A DNA stretch of 30,975 nucleotides from JBFMGD01 sp040751775 (GTDB lineage: Bacteria; Bacillota; Dethiobacteria; DTU022). The notes below the pieces were generated by a model that saw nothing but the letters and a program-made list of their open reading frames with translations, was not told the origin of the DNA and ran no database searches. The translations under genes and the position numbers were made by a program. Positions 24,165 through 30,975 of this stretch are shown here, piece by piece (position 1 is the first letter of the stretch; every line of letters begins with the position of its first letter). The stretch is taken from positions 1 through 30,975 of the forward strand of contig JBFMGD010000031.1 in the NCBI GenBank assembly GCA_040751775.1, given 5' to 3'.

Positions 24165-24650
24165 TTAATTCCGCAGAAGTTCCGGCAGCTGCAAGTAACC
24201 CATCAGATGCATTACCACCAATAATCCGGTGTGAATGATCACAGCCAGGAAAAAACTGCCGGTCAACGTCCAGTTTTGGAAGGTCAGGTTGTTATTGAGC
24301 AGGTGTAAAAATTGGATTCCGGCCACACCGGCTCCCACGGCCAGCAGGAGCAGCAGCCGCAGTAACGGTGACCTGTATTGGATTATCAGGTAGGCAAAGA
24401 TGATCACGGATGGTGCCCAGGCCAGGGCCAGGAATACCGGAATACCCGCCAGATTCACCCAATCTACTCCCCGGTAGCGCCAAAACCCTAAAAGGTTTTG
24501 CATGATCCCAATGACCGCGAAAGGGAAAAGCATCCCGAAGAGAAGCGCAAAAACAGCCAGTTGTCGAATCTTTTCCCAGGGAACCACCAGCAGCATGCTC
24601 ACAGTTAAAGCTCCCAGAATGAGAAGACCGGTCAAATTCTCCAAAATCAT
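24165..24650 (-). CDS. Polytopic membrane protein of unknown function
   Basis: A protein of about 161 residues made almost wholly of hydrophobic segments, with about five membrane spans (for example LTGLLILGALTVSMLLV and FALLFGMLFPFAVIGI), short Arg-containing loops, and a C-terminus LMGYLQLPELLRN. I do not recognise a family. The start is uncertain: ATG 24650 has AAAGGGG about 8 nt upstream and begins at the first span. ATG 24677 is possible but its purine stretch is too close, and the frame opens to 24731. The downstream gap to the convergent IscU-like gene is 60 bases, with no clear terminator. Confidence 0.65.
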   Translation of the reverse strand: MILENLTGLLILGALTVSMLLVVPWEKIRQLAVFALLFGMLFPFAVIGIMQNLLGFWRYRGVDWVNLAGIPVFLALAWAPSVIIFAYLIIQYRSPLLRLLLLLAVGAGVAGIQFLHLLNNNLTFQNWTLTGSFFLAVIIHTGLLVVMHLMGYLQLPELLRN

Positions 24651-24757
24651 ACGACCCACCCCTTTAAGCAAATCCATGACCCTTTTTACTATCTCCGCAC
24701 CGGTTATGTTTATACAAGTAAATCGGAGCATGAAATCAATCGGGGTGTTGATAACAC

Positions 24758-24991
24758 TTACTTACCTTGTTTGAAAGTAAAGGCATATTCTTCGGCCGGC
24801 CTCGCCTCCTTGAACCTGGTTTTTAAAGCCTGCCCCTCTTTTTCTACCGCGCTAATAATTTGGTTGACATGTTCTTCAGTATAGTCGTAATTATTTGTGT
24901 TGGCCAGGTTGCCGATAAGACGCATTTTTTTAATTGCTTCCGTAACTCTCTTTTCCGCCAGCCGCTCAAATTTTTCCCGTTTCAAAGACAT
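24758..24991 (-). CDS. Small helical protein, unknown function
   Basis: 77 residues, charged and predominantly helical. The segment RLIGNLANTNNYDYTEEHVNQIISA followed by KEGQALKTRF resembles a family of 70-90 residue Firmicute proteins, many of which carry the uninformative database name rRNA biogenesis protein rrp5. That resemblance is from memory. These are common on mobile elements but also chromosomal. ATG 24991 has GGAGG 7 nt upstream, and the in-frame upstream ATGs are rejected. It is followed by the membrane protein gene on the same strand after about 100 bases. Confidence 0.72.
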   Translation of the reverse strand: MSLKREKFERLAEKRVTEAIKKMRLIGNLANTNNYDYTEEHVNQIISAVEKEGQALKTRFKEARPAEEYAFTFKQGK

Positions 24992-25128
24992 GGATTTTCC
25001 TCCCCGGTATAACATAATATCTAGCAACTAGTCATGCTTCGCAAAATTTTTCTGCAATCTAATGGCCTGACTAGTCGCTATATTTAATAGATATGGTCCA
25101 TACAGGTAAATTATGCAGTTTGTCCGTA

Positions 25129-26577
25129 TTATTGCATATCAATACCGGCGATGACCCGGGCCAGTTTCTTTTTATGCTCCAGGTCGCTCTGTCTGCGGAT
25201 CATCACCCGTTGCGCCTGGGGAGAGCCGGCACCGTGCATCGACTCGGTGCGGTAACCCACGGCAGCCGCGCCCAACGTCAGATTTTCAATCAGGCGCAGT
25301 ATGCGCAGCCGGTGCTCGGTGGGGACTCCGGCTGCGCCTTGCAGGTATTTTTCAATATAGCAGCCGATTTCGGGGTGGTGTAAGTCTTTCTCCGAAGGTA
25401 GCGTCACCATCAACCCTCCGGCAATATCTTCAGCCAACCGGGCGATTTCGTAAGGGAAACGGGTGACATTCTGTTTACATATATTGGCCAACAACTGGTC
25501 GATGAGGTATGTTCCCGAGGCGGTGGCGCTGCCCTGGCTCGAGCAGGCGATCCCGCAGGCATAGAGCGTCTCGTTTAAGTGAATCATCTCAATAATCTTG
25601 TCTTTGATATGGGAGGCTTCGGCCGTGCCGTTGTATGCCGCGGCCTGCGCCGCCGCCCCGATCAGGACGTCGCCCACTCCCACTTTGCAGCCGCCGTAAC
25701 TCTGGCGGTGATAACCGGCAAAACGCTCCACCAGAGCGTTGGTATAACTGTATTCGCCGCACATAAACACCCGTTCCCAGGGTACGAATACATCTTCAAA
25801 CACTACCAGGCACTCATGTCCGCCATAGCGGCAGTTCCCCACATCGATTTCTCCTTCTTCCAGCTTGCGGGTATCGCAGGACTGCCGCCCGTAAATGTAA
25901 ATAATTCCTGCTGTGTCGCTGGGAACCGCAAAGCAAACCGCATAGTCCGCGTCCGGCGGGCCCAGGGCAACAGTAGGCATCACCAAGATCTCATGGGAGG
26001 ACAACGCTCCTGTCTGGTGCGCTTTCGCTCCCCGCACCACAATGCCTTCGTTCCCCCGCTCCACAACGCGCAGGTAGAGATCAGGATCTGCCTGATTGGC
26101 AGGCTTAAGAGAGCGATCTCCCTTGGGATCGGTCATCGCCCCATCCACAACCAGGTCCGCCTCCTGCACGTAGAGTAAAAAGTCCCGGAAGCGCCGGTGG
26201 TAAGCGCTGCCCAGATCGCGGTCCATCTCATAGGTAACACTGTCCACCGCATTCATAGCGTCAAGGCCGACGCAGCGCTGAAAGCAGACCGCAGTTTTTT
26301 GCCCCAGCAGGCGCTGCATCTTCACCTTATTCACCAAGTCTTCGGTCCCCTGGTGCAGGTGGGTGAAGCGGTTGATTTTTTTCCCGGTCAGGCTCGAGCG
26401 GGCGGTCATTAACTCTACGTAACGGGGATCCTCGGCCAGCTCATAACTTTTTGCCACCGCGTTGAGGGAAGGCCGGATCATGGAGTGGTCAAGGACGCTC
26501 TCCACCCGTTCACCGAAAAGATAGATTTTGCACTTCAGGTTACGCAACGACTCCAGGTAGCACGCAGCAGTAATCAT
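25129..26577 (-). CDS. abfD: 4-hydroxybutyryl-CoA dehydratase / vinylacetyl-CoA isomerase
   Basis: Dehydrates 4-hydroxybutyryl-CoA to crotonyl-CoA by a radical mechanism using FAD and a [4Fe-4S] cluster, and isomerises vinylacetyl-CoA. It acts in fermentation of 4-aminobutyrate and succinate. The 482-residue protein is very close to the Clostridium aminobutyricum enzyme as I recall it. Cluster ligands C98 and C102 (VCFQRCVG), H290 and C297 (GYHRQSYGGC) are all present with correct spacing. Other landmarks are DGAMTDPKGDRS, VRGAKAHQTGA and GYRTESMHGAGSPQAQR. ATG 26577 has GGAGGT 9 nt upstream; the open frame begins at 26604. No 4-hydroxybutyrate dehydrogenase or CoA-transferase lies beside it. 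Confidence 0.94.
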   Translation of the reverse strand: MITAACYLESLRNLKCKIYLFGERVESVLDHSMIRPSLNAVAKSYELAEDPRYVELMTARSSLTGKKINRFTHLHQGTEDLVNKVKMQRLLGQKTAVCFQRCVGLDAMNAVDSVTYEMDRDLGSAYHRRFRDFLLYVQEADLVVDGAMTDPKGDRSLKPANQADPDLYLRVVERGNEGIVVRGAKAHQTGALSSHEILVMPTVALGPPDADYAVCFAVPSDTAGIIYIYGRQSCDTRKLEEGEIDVGNCRYGGHECLVVFEDVFVPWERVFMCGEYSYTNALVERFAGYHRQSYGGCKVGVGDVLIGAAAQAAAYNGTAEASHIKDKIIEMIHLNETLYACGIACSSQGSATASGTYLIDQLLANICKQNVTRFPYEIARLAEDIAGGLMVTLPSEKDLHHPEIGCYIEKYLQGAAGVPTEHRLRILRLIENLTLGAAAVGYRTESMHGAGSPQAQRVMIRRQSDLEHKKKLARVIAGIDMQ

Positions 26578-26691
26578 TAAAAAAGCACCTCCGGTCACGG
26601 TCAAATCGGTCGGCCCCCGGAATACCGCGGGCTGAAGGGCCGCGGCACTTTTTTCGCGATCACTGAAGCAATACCCTTTTTTCCCGGGCCC

Positions 26692-27099
26692 TTACTCCAC
26701 TTCGACCGTAAACCGGTAAGTCTCCGCTATGTTGGCCGGTTCCCACTCCCGGTAATACTCAAAGGTAATTGCCGCGCTGCCGCCGGCGCCGGCCCTGAAT
26801 TGAAACTGCCGCCGGCCGGGGCTGCCCGTAAGCTGCTCGCCGGAATCGGGGGCTGTAAAATGATCCGCATCCAGGGCCGCCACTTTTTCGTCGCTGACAG
26901 TATAGTGCCAGGAGAAGCCGGTGCTAGGATTCTCTTCCAGGTCAATCACAAAAAGAGCGCCTTTTTTAACGGCTATCACCGCGGATGCATCCTCTTCGGT
27001 ATAGACCGGGCTGGTCGAGCAGCCCTGGGCCAGAATGATCCCTGATACAACCAGGCAAATAATGACCACACCAAGAAAGAAAAAGTTGACTTTTTTCAT
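26692..27099 (-). CDS. Chagasin-like (I42) protease inhibitor lipoprotein
   Basis: A 135-residue exported protein. The N-terminus is a signal peptide ending LAQGC with C27 the probable lipidated residue, so it should sit on the outer face of the membrane. The mature part has the I42/chagasin hallmarks: NPSTGFSWHY (family NPTTGF/Y-W loop), GAGGSA (family GxGG loop), and YREWEP (family RPW-like loop). Such proteins inhibit papain-family cysteine proteases. TTG at 27105 is possible, but ATG 27099 has GGGAGG about 10 nt upstream. It lies upstream of the dehydratase gene on the same strand; a functional link is not evident. Confidence 0.85.
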   Translation of the reverse strand: MKKVNFFFLGVVIICLVVSGIILAQGCSTSPVYTEEDASAVIAVKKGALFVIDLEENPSTGFSWHYTVSDEKVAALDADHFTAPDSGEQLTGSPGRRQFQFRAGAGGSAAITFEYYREWEPANIAETYRFTVEVE

Positions 27100-27275
27100 A
27101 ATCAAAACGCCTCCCTACTTGCTCCTCGCGATGACAACAGTAATACCTCCACGAGATATCGCTGTTTTAAGATATGAGTGATCGCGGTTCAGTAGAATTA
27201 TTAAGATCCGTTGAAAAAGGTGCTTCGTCCGGTAATGTCGAAAACTCTCCATAATCATTCATCAGGAAGAGGTAG

Positions 27276-28031
27276 ATGATTATAGCGATCACAGTTCGGG
27301 AGGCTTTACAGATTGGCGGCCTGGTGGAAGCCAAAATATTAGCCGGTGCTTCCGGGATAGATAATATAATCAGGGCTGTGGATATTATTTACGTCCCCGA
27401 TGCCGCGATCTGGTTTCGCAAAGACTCTCTCCTCTCCACTACCTTCTACGCCCTCAAGGATAACCTGGACGCCCAGTTGCAGATGCTAGAAGATATCACC
27501 GCATGCGGCGGCGCGGCGCTGATTATCTTTTCGCCGGAAAGGTATATCTCTCATATTGATGAACGGCTGATCAAAAAAGCGGACGAACTAAACCTGCCCC
27601 TGTTACAGATGCCGGACTGTTCCTATATCGATGTCATTGTTCCCGTAATGACCCGAATTCTGGACAAACAGGTGGAAACCCTGGAATACGCCCAGGAAGT
27701 GCACAGCAGTATGACCAACTTCGTATTGAAGGGCAAGAGCCTGCAAGAGCTGATCGCCTCCCTTTCTTCTCTGATCAAACACCCGGTGGTCATGGTTGAT
27801 GCCGAGCTGGTCCTTTTGAACTACGAACTTTCATCAGAAAGCTCAGGCGGAAATCCGCTGATTGAGCGCCTGCAGCAAAGCCAGGGTTACCTGGAGCTGG
27901 CGGAATGTTACCCGCGCGATATTCTCAATACAATGGTGCTGGAGAAAAGGCTGCTTTATCACCATCATGACAAGACCGGGGCCGGCAAATTGGATTTTCT
28001 CTTTCCCGTTGTCGCCAGTGACACGTTCTAA
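27276..28031 (+). pseudogene. PucR-type regulator, C-terminally truncated
   Basis: A 251-residue frame that starts well (AGGA 8 nt before the ATG). It shows the PucR N-terminal domain (VREALQIGGLVEAKILAGASGIDNIIRAVDI) and the start of the middle domain (MTNFVLKGKSLQELIASL). It stops after FLFPVVASDTF, where family members continue with the rest of the middle domain and a C-terminal helix-turn-helix, so the DNA-binding part is missing. Ferredoxin coding sequence begins within 20 bases in another frame. I infer a deletion that fused regulator and ferredoxin genes. PucR-family regulators usually control catabolic operons nearby. Confidence 0.75.
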
Positions 28032-28221
28032 AGAGAAATGCACCGGCTGCGGCGCCTGCGTCGCAGCCTGCCCGGACGGTATGATCAACCTGGACGCGCA
28101 CGGGAAAGCGGATAAGTGCGACCTGTGCGAGGGCGAACCGCTCTGTGTCCGCTACTGTTCCCCGGGCGCCCTGAAACTGGTGGCCGCGCTGAGCAAGGGG
28201 GAGGTGGAACGGGTTGGCTAG
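28018..28221 (+). pseudogene. Ferredoxin-like electron-transfer subunit, N-terminal half missing
   Basis: From about 28027 the frame encodes CTGCGACVAACPDGM, then KCDLCEGEPLCVRYCSPGAL, the second half of a HycB/AorB-like multi-cluster protein of about 150 residues that commonly precedes tungsten aldehyde oxidoreductase genes. The first half with its two cluster motifs is absent, replaced by the PucR fragment. GTG 28018 is in frame but has no ribosome site. The stop overlaps the TTG start of the next gene by 8 bases, so the original pair was translationally coupled. Probably not functional. Confidence 0.7.
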
Positions 28222-28540
28222 CTACATGGGTAAACTGCTGCACGTGGACCTGACCAGGCAAACCTGGCAGGCCGTGCCTCATCACCGGCGCCTGGTGGAA
28301 CTTTTCGTAGGAGGTAAGGGCTTCGGCGCCAAGATTATGTACGATCTCCTGCCGCCCGGTTGCGATCCCCTCTCACCCGAGAATGTCCTGCTTTTCCTGG
28401 CGGCCCCCCTGACAGGTACGCTGGCTCCGGCCATGCGGGGCTGCGTGGTCACCAAGTCGCCGTTAACCGGTACATTTGCGGACTCCTATTTCGGCGGCCA
28501 CTTCGCCCCCGGAGGTTTAAGCTTCTTCAGAAACAAGTAA
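28214..28540 (+). pseudogene. Aldehyde ferredoxin oxidoreductase, N-terminal fragment
   Basis: 108 residues that match only the start of a family normally about 600 residues long: YMGKLLHVDLTRQTW, LFVGGKGFGAKIMYDLLPPG, NVLLFLAAPLTGTLAPAMRG, then SPLTGTFADSYFGGHFAPG. After GGHFAP the sequence changes to GGLSFFRNK and stops. The tungstopterin- and Fe-S-binding core is absent, so the product cannot work. The start is TTG with GGAGG 9 nt upstream. A strong terminator follows 15 bases after the stop, which suggests an internal deletion that kept the end of the original operon. Confidence 0.85.
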
Positions 28541-28555
28541 GCTGCAAAATAAAGT

Positions 28556-28591
28556 AAGGGGCCGCCCGTAACACACGGCGCGGCCCCTTTT
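28556..28591 (+). terminator. Intrinsic terminator after the oxidoreductase remnant
   Basis: Stem GGGGCCGC / GCGGCCCC with an inner CCG/CGG extension and a short loop, preceded by AA and followed by TTTT. It is probably the original end of the collapsed PucR-ferredoxin-oxidoreductase locus, and it insulates the toxin-antitoxin genes. Confidence 0.88.
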
Positions 28592-28636
28592 CATGTTAAT
28601 TTTTGACAATTTGCACCGGTATCCCGATATTTTCTC

Positions 28637-28675
28637 TTGACATTTCATACCAATTTGTAATACAATCTGTAATAC
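28637..28675 (+). promoter_or_regulatory. Toxin-antitoxin promoter with tandem operator
   Basis: TTGACA (28637-28642), 18 nt, TACAAT (28661-28666). A direct repeat GTAATAC occurs at 28657-28663 and 28669-28675, 12 bases apart, covering the -10 and start site. Such a repeat is a plausible binding site for the ribbon-helix-helix antitoxin in autoregulation. Confidence 0.6.
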
Positions 28676-28688
28676 GGAGGTGTCGGGA

Positions 28689-28937
28689 ATGTTCAGCATC
28701 AGGTTGCCGGAAGAGCTTGAAAAAAAACTTGTTTTTTATGCCGCCCGGAATAGAGTAACCAAGAAAGAAATTGTCAAAAGAGCCCTGGAAAACTATTTTT
28801 CTTTGCATGAAAATCAGGCCGGTCCTTATGAATTAGGGCAGGATTTGTTCGGCAAGTACGGCAGCGGCAACGGCTCATTATCGACGAATTATAAGCAATT
28901 GGTTAGGGAAAAAATTCATGAAAAAATGTCTGATTGA
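28689..28937 (+). CDS. Ribbon-helix-helix antitoxin (CopG/VapB-like)
   Basis: An 82-residue protein whose first 40 residues form a ribbon-helix-helix DNA-binding fold: MFSIRLPEELEKKLVFYAAR, then VTKKEIVKRALENYF. The C-terminal half is charged and likely binds the toxin. GGAGG lies 8 nt before the ATG at 28689; an in-frame GTG at 28680 is too close to it. The end overlaps the toxin start by 20 bases, the standard antitoxin-first layout. It should neutralise the PIN toxin and repress its own promoter. Confidence 0.85.
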   Translation: MFSIRLPEELEKKLVFYAARNRVTKKEIVKRALENYFSLHENQAGPYELGQDLFGKYGSGNGSLSTNYKQLVREKIHEKMSD

Positions 28938-29337
28938 TGCCGGACCGTTAATTGCCTTGTTTGATAAAGATGACCGCTACCACAAGGCAATTACCGCTTT
29001 TTTACCCGGTTTTAAAGAAAGGCTGGTCACTTCCTGGGCTGTAATAACAGAAACCCTGCACATGTTGGATTTTAATATACAGGTTCAACTGGATTTTCTG
29101 AGATGGATCGAGCGAGACGCTCTTGAAATTCCAATACTTACAAAAAGCCACATTACAAGAATTATTGAACTGACCACACAGTATGCCGATCTGCCAATGG
29201 ATTTTGCCGACGCTACATTACTGATCTTATCCGACAGCGAGCATATTGATTGCATCATATCCATTGACTCCGATTTTTATGTTTACCGGAATATACGAAA
29301 GAAACAGCTTAGAAATATCTTTTTAGATCAAAGTTAA
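28918..29337 (+). CDS. PIN-domain ribonuclease toxin (VapC-like)
   Basis: A 139-residue PIN-fold nuclease. Acidic active-site residues are D7 (LIDAGPLIALFD), E45 in VITETLHML, and the later pair in MDFADATLLIL, plus a final Asp in IISIDSDFYVYR. VapC toxins cleave tRNA or rRNA and arrest growth when the antitoxin is lost. The start ATG has AGGG 9 nt upstream and overlaps the antitoxin gene. The complete acidic set implies the toxin is active. TA pairs often mark horizontally acquired segments. Confidence 0.88.
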   Translation: MKKCLIDAGPLIALFDKDDRYHKAITAFLPGFKERLVTSWAVITETLHMLDFNIQVQLDFLRWIERDALEIPILTKSHITRIIELTTQYADLPMDFADATLLILSDSEHIDCIISIDSDFYVYRNIRKKQLRNIFLDQS

Positions 29338-29363
29338 CTTCATCCCATTGCGAGAGAGGTCAT

Positions 29364-30500
29364 ATGTCTAACATTGAACTGATTGCCACCGCCACTTTTG
29401 GGCTTGAAGCGCTAGTCGCACAGGAACTGAACGATTTGGGTTACGACCGGGTCACCGTGGACAACGGGAAGGTCACCTTTGCCGGCGACGAGAGTGCGAT
29501 TTGCCGCTCCAACCTCTGGCTGCGCACGGCGGACCGGGTCCGCTTGAAAATGGGAGAATTTACAGCCGTCACTTTTGATGAACTCTTTGAAAAAACCAGG
29601 GCGCTGCCCTGGCCTGACCTGCTGCCTGCCGACGCCGCTTTTCCCGTGGACGGGAAGTCCGTCAAATCAGCCCTTTTCAGCATCTCCGACTGCCAGGCGA
29701 TTGTGAAAAAAGCGATCGTGGAAAGCATGAAGCAGCGCTACCAGACGGAATGGTTTAAAGAGGAAGGCCCTGTTTACCGGGTCGAAGTCTCCCTTTTGAA
29801 AGACCTGGCCACCCTCACCATCGACACCAGCGGCGCGGGGCTGCACAAGCGGGGATACCGGGTTTTGAACAGCGAGGCCCCGCTCAAGGAGACCCTGGCC
29901 GCCGCACTGATCATATTATCCCGCTGGCAGCCCGAAATTGCGCTGATCGATCCTTTCTGCGGCTCCGGCACAATCCCGATCGAAGCGGCCCTGATCGGGC
30001 AGAACCTGGCGCCGGGCATGAACCGCACCTTTGTTTCCGAGGAATGGCTCACCATACCCCGCCCGCTTTGGCGCGAAGCCCGCAAAGAGACGCATGATCG
30101 GGCGCGCTACAACCAAACGCTCGATATCGCGGGCACCGATATCAGCGATGCCGCGATCCGGATCGCCCGCAAGAACGCCTCTGAAGCGGGTGTAGACCAC
30201 CTGGTTCACTTTCAAACCAGGCCGCTTGCCGAACTCAGCTCCAAGAAGAAATACGGCAAGATCATCTGCAATCCGCCGTACGGTGAGCGCCTCGGCGAGT
30301 TGAAAGAAGCAAAAAAGCTGTACCAGGAGATGGGCCAGGTATTGAAAAATTTGGATACATGGTCAATTTATATCCTTGCTGCAAGCGAAGAATTCGAACC
30401 TCTCTTCGGCCGAAGGGCCTCCAAGAAGCGCAAACTCTACAGCGGCAATATCAAGGTCAACTACTACCAGTATTATGGCCCCCGCCCCCCCGGCCGCTAG
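29364..30500 (+). CDS. THUMP-domain class I RNA methyltransferase (RlmL/YpsC-like)
   Basis: 378 residues. The N-terminal THUMP/ferredoxin-like RNA-binding region (about 1-155) starts IELIATATFGLEALVAQEL. The C-terminal Rossmann methyltransferase (UPF0020) has IDPFCGSGTIPIEAALI as the AdoMet motif and the catalytic CNPPYGERLG. The family makes m2G in 23S rRNA; Firmicute members are like YpsC. AGAGG lies close to the ATG (4 nt). It is downstream of the toxin gene by 26 bases, possibly co-transcribed. The stop is directly followed by a sequence resembling the hairpin repeats. Confidence 0.92.
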   Translation: MSNIELIATATFGLEALVAQELNDLGYDRVTVDNGKVTFAGDESAICRSNLWLRTADRVRLKMGEFTAVTFDELFEKTRALPWPDLLPADAAFPVDGKSVKSALFSISDCQAIVKKAIVESMKQRYQTEWFKEEGPVYRVEVSLLKDLATLTIDTSGAGLHKRGYRVLNSEAPLKETLAAALIILSRWQPEIALIDPFCGSGTIPIEAALIGQNLAPGMNRTFVSEEWLTIPRPLWREARKETHDRARYNQTLDIAGTDISDAAIRIARKNASEAGVDHLVHFQTRPLAELSSKKKYGKIICNPPYGERLGELKEAKKLYQEMGQVLKNLDTWSIYILAASEEFEPLFGRRASKKRKLYSGNIKVNYYQYYGPRPPGR

Positions 30501-30531
30501 GTTGCCACTGGGACGGTTCGACCGACAGCGA
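30501..30531. repeat. Possible degenerate hairpin repeat at the methyltransferase stop
   Basis: Directly after the TAG at 30500 comes GTTGCCACTGGGACGG, then TTCGACCGACAGC. It resembles the hairpin family in overall shape and in GGGACGG, but the arms are no longer complementary. A weak call. Confidence 0.35.
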
Positions 30532-30557
30532 AACATTAGATGTACATGAGTTGAATG

Positions 30558-30797
30558 TTACCGATGTATGCCAAGTTGACAACAACCATGTCCCTCCGTC
30601 ACCTTCAAAAAATTTTTGCCGGTAGGATTAAATGTCTTTACCTTGCCGGGGATGATAAGCGGTCCCGTTTCTTTTTTCATCGCTTCCCGGTCGCGGCATT
30701 CCATCAGCCCGAAGATGAGCAAAGCAAGTTCCTGGTATGGAAGGGCCATGTCAAGACCCTCGCAAGCTTCTTTTTTAGTTATTACATTGAACAAGTC
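30558..30797 (-). pseudogene. Possible remnant of a coding sequence
   Basis: A minus-strand frame of about 80 codons with no ATG start at its head and no ribosome site. The part before the hairpin repeat reads like protein (ITKKEACEGL, MALPYQELALLIFGLMEC, IIPGKVKTFNPTGKNFLK). It then runs into the repeat and ends with sequence that the repeat encodes (VTEGHGCC). The pattern TG-IIP-KV-F-P-GK faintly recalls the C-terminal arm of HU proteins, but the alignment is poor and I do not claim it. Probably a decayed gene. I see no other gene from 30501 to 30975. Confidence 0.3.
30575..30602. repeat. Stop-adjacent-type hairpin repeat, copy C
   Basis: GTTGACAACAACCATG, then TCCCTCCGTCAC on the + strand. 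Arms AAGTTGAC and GTCACCTT pair with one G-U. It shares GTTGACAACAACC with the copy at 16467-16500 and the GTGAC arm with the copy at 14783-14815. Here it lies inside a degraded frame. Confidence 0.6.
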
Positions 30798-30975
30798 TGT
30801 GGGCCATATCGACGATGGATCAACCTGGTATTCGCGTGTTGGTTAACGCATGATATTTGATCCGCCGGGAGCTGTCCCGATCTATCAGCGTGCGTCGGGT
30901 TAATGCCCTGCACATAGGAATTTCGGGGAATTCTCCACTCGTTGCCCACACTCGTTCAAATTTTTAATCTTCTTT

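Noticed and set aside
1..30975. CRISPR array, tRNA, rRNA, prophage or insertion sequence
   Set aside because: No regularly spaced direct repeats, cloverleaf, rRNA sequence, integrase, phage structural gene or transposase was found on either strand.

Overview
This window looks like a chromosomal segment from an anaerobic, moderately GC-rich Firmicute of the Clostridia (Desulfotomaculum/Pelotomaculum/Syntrophomonas-like). The assignment is inference. It rests on a T-box leader, an Amj-type lipid II flippase, an Asp23/Gls24-domain protein, strong AGGAGG ribosome sites, a ferredoxin-linked 2-oxoacid oxidoreductase, 4-hydroxybutyryl-CoA dehydratase, an aldehyde ferredoxin oxidoreductase remnant and FdhD. 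No rRNA, tRNA, CRISPR array, insertion sequence or intact mobile element was found.

Layout. Positions 1-10677 (minus strand) hold amino-acid biosynthesis genes. In transcription order these are aroA, a small lipoprotein, then hisD-hisB-hisA-hisI-hisJ-ogt-amj with very tight or overlapping junctions, then aroC, aroB and an HD-domain phosphohydrolase cut by the window edge. hisG, hisH, hisF and hisE are absent from the cluster. Divergent from aroA is a P-loop/Asp23 fusion protein (10792-11640). Its stop codon overlaps tail to tail with a four-gene 2-oxoacid:ferredoxin oxidoreductase operon (11637-14432, minus). A complete T-box leader with promoter, specifier (probably CUC, Leu), T-box bulge and terminator (14461-14761) precedes that operon. 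This is the most interesting regulatory signal in the window, because it suggests the enzyme is made when charged leucine runs short.

Positions 14816-17281 carry a YtcJ-like amidohydrolase and fdhD, each ending at or in a small hairpin repeat. Positions 17462-21885 hold an NtrC-type response regulator broken by a one-base frameshift in a homopolymer, an intact GAF-PAS histidine kinase, and an iron-containing alcohol dehydrogenase with an in-frame TAA. Positions 22085-25000 hold a 31-residue lysine-rich peptide gene with its own promoter and terminator, an orphan beta-class DNA methyltransferase, an IscU-like scaffold with a cysteine-rich tail, a membrane protein and a small coiled protein.

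Positions 25129-28591 hold 4-hydroxybutyryl-CoA dehydratase, a chagasin-like inhibitor lipoprotein, and a collapsed locus (truncated PucR-type regulator, half a ferredoxin, N-terminus of an aldehyde ferredoxin oxidoreductase). A VapBC-type toxin-antitoxin pair and a THUMP-domain RNA methyltransferase follow. The last 475 bases hold repeats and a probable gene remnant.

Two dispersed intergenic repeat families recur: a GTGAC/GTCAC hairpin that abuts stop codons, and a longer unit built on CTGACTCCTGA. Several disrupted genes lie close together, so either this stretch is decaying or the assembly contains indels and chimeric joins. Raw reads would separate the two.
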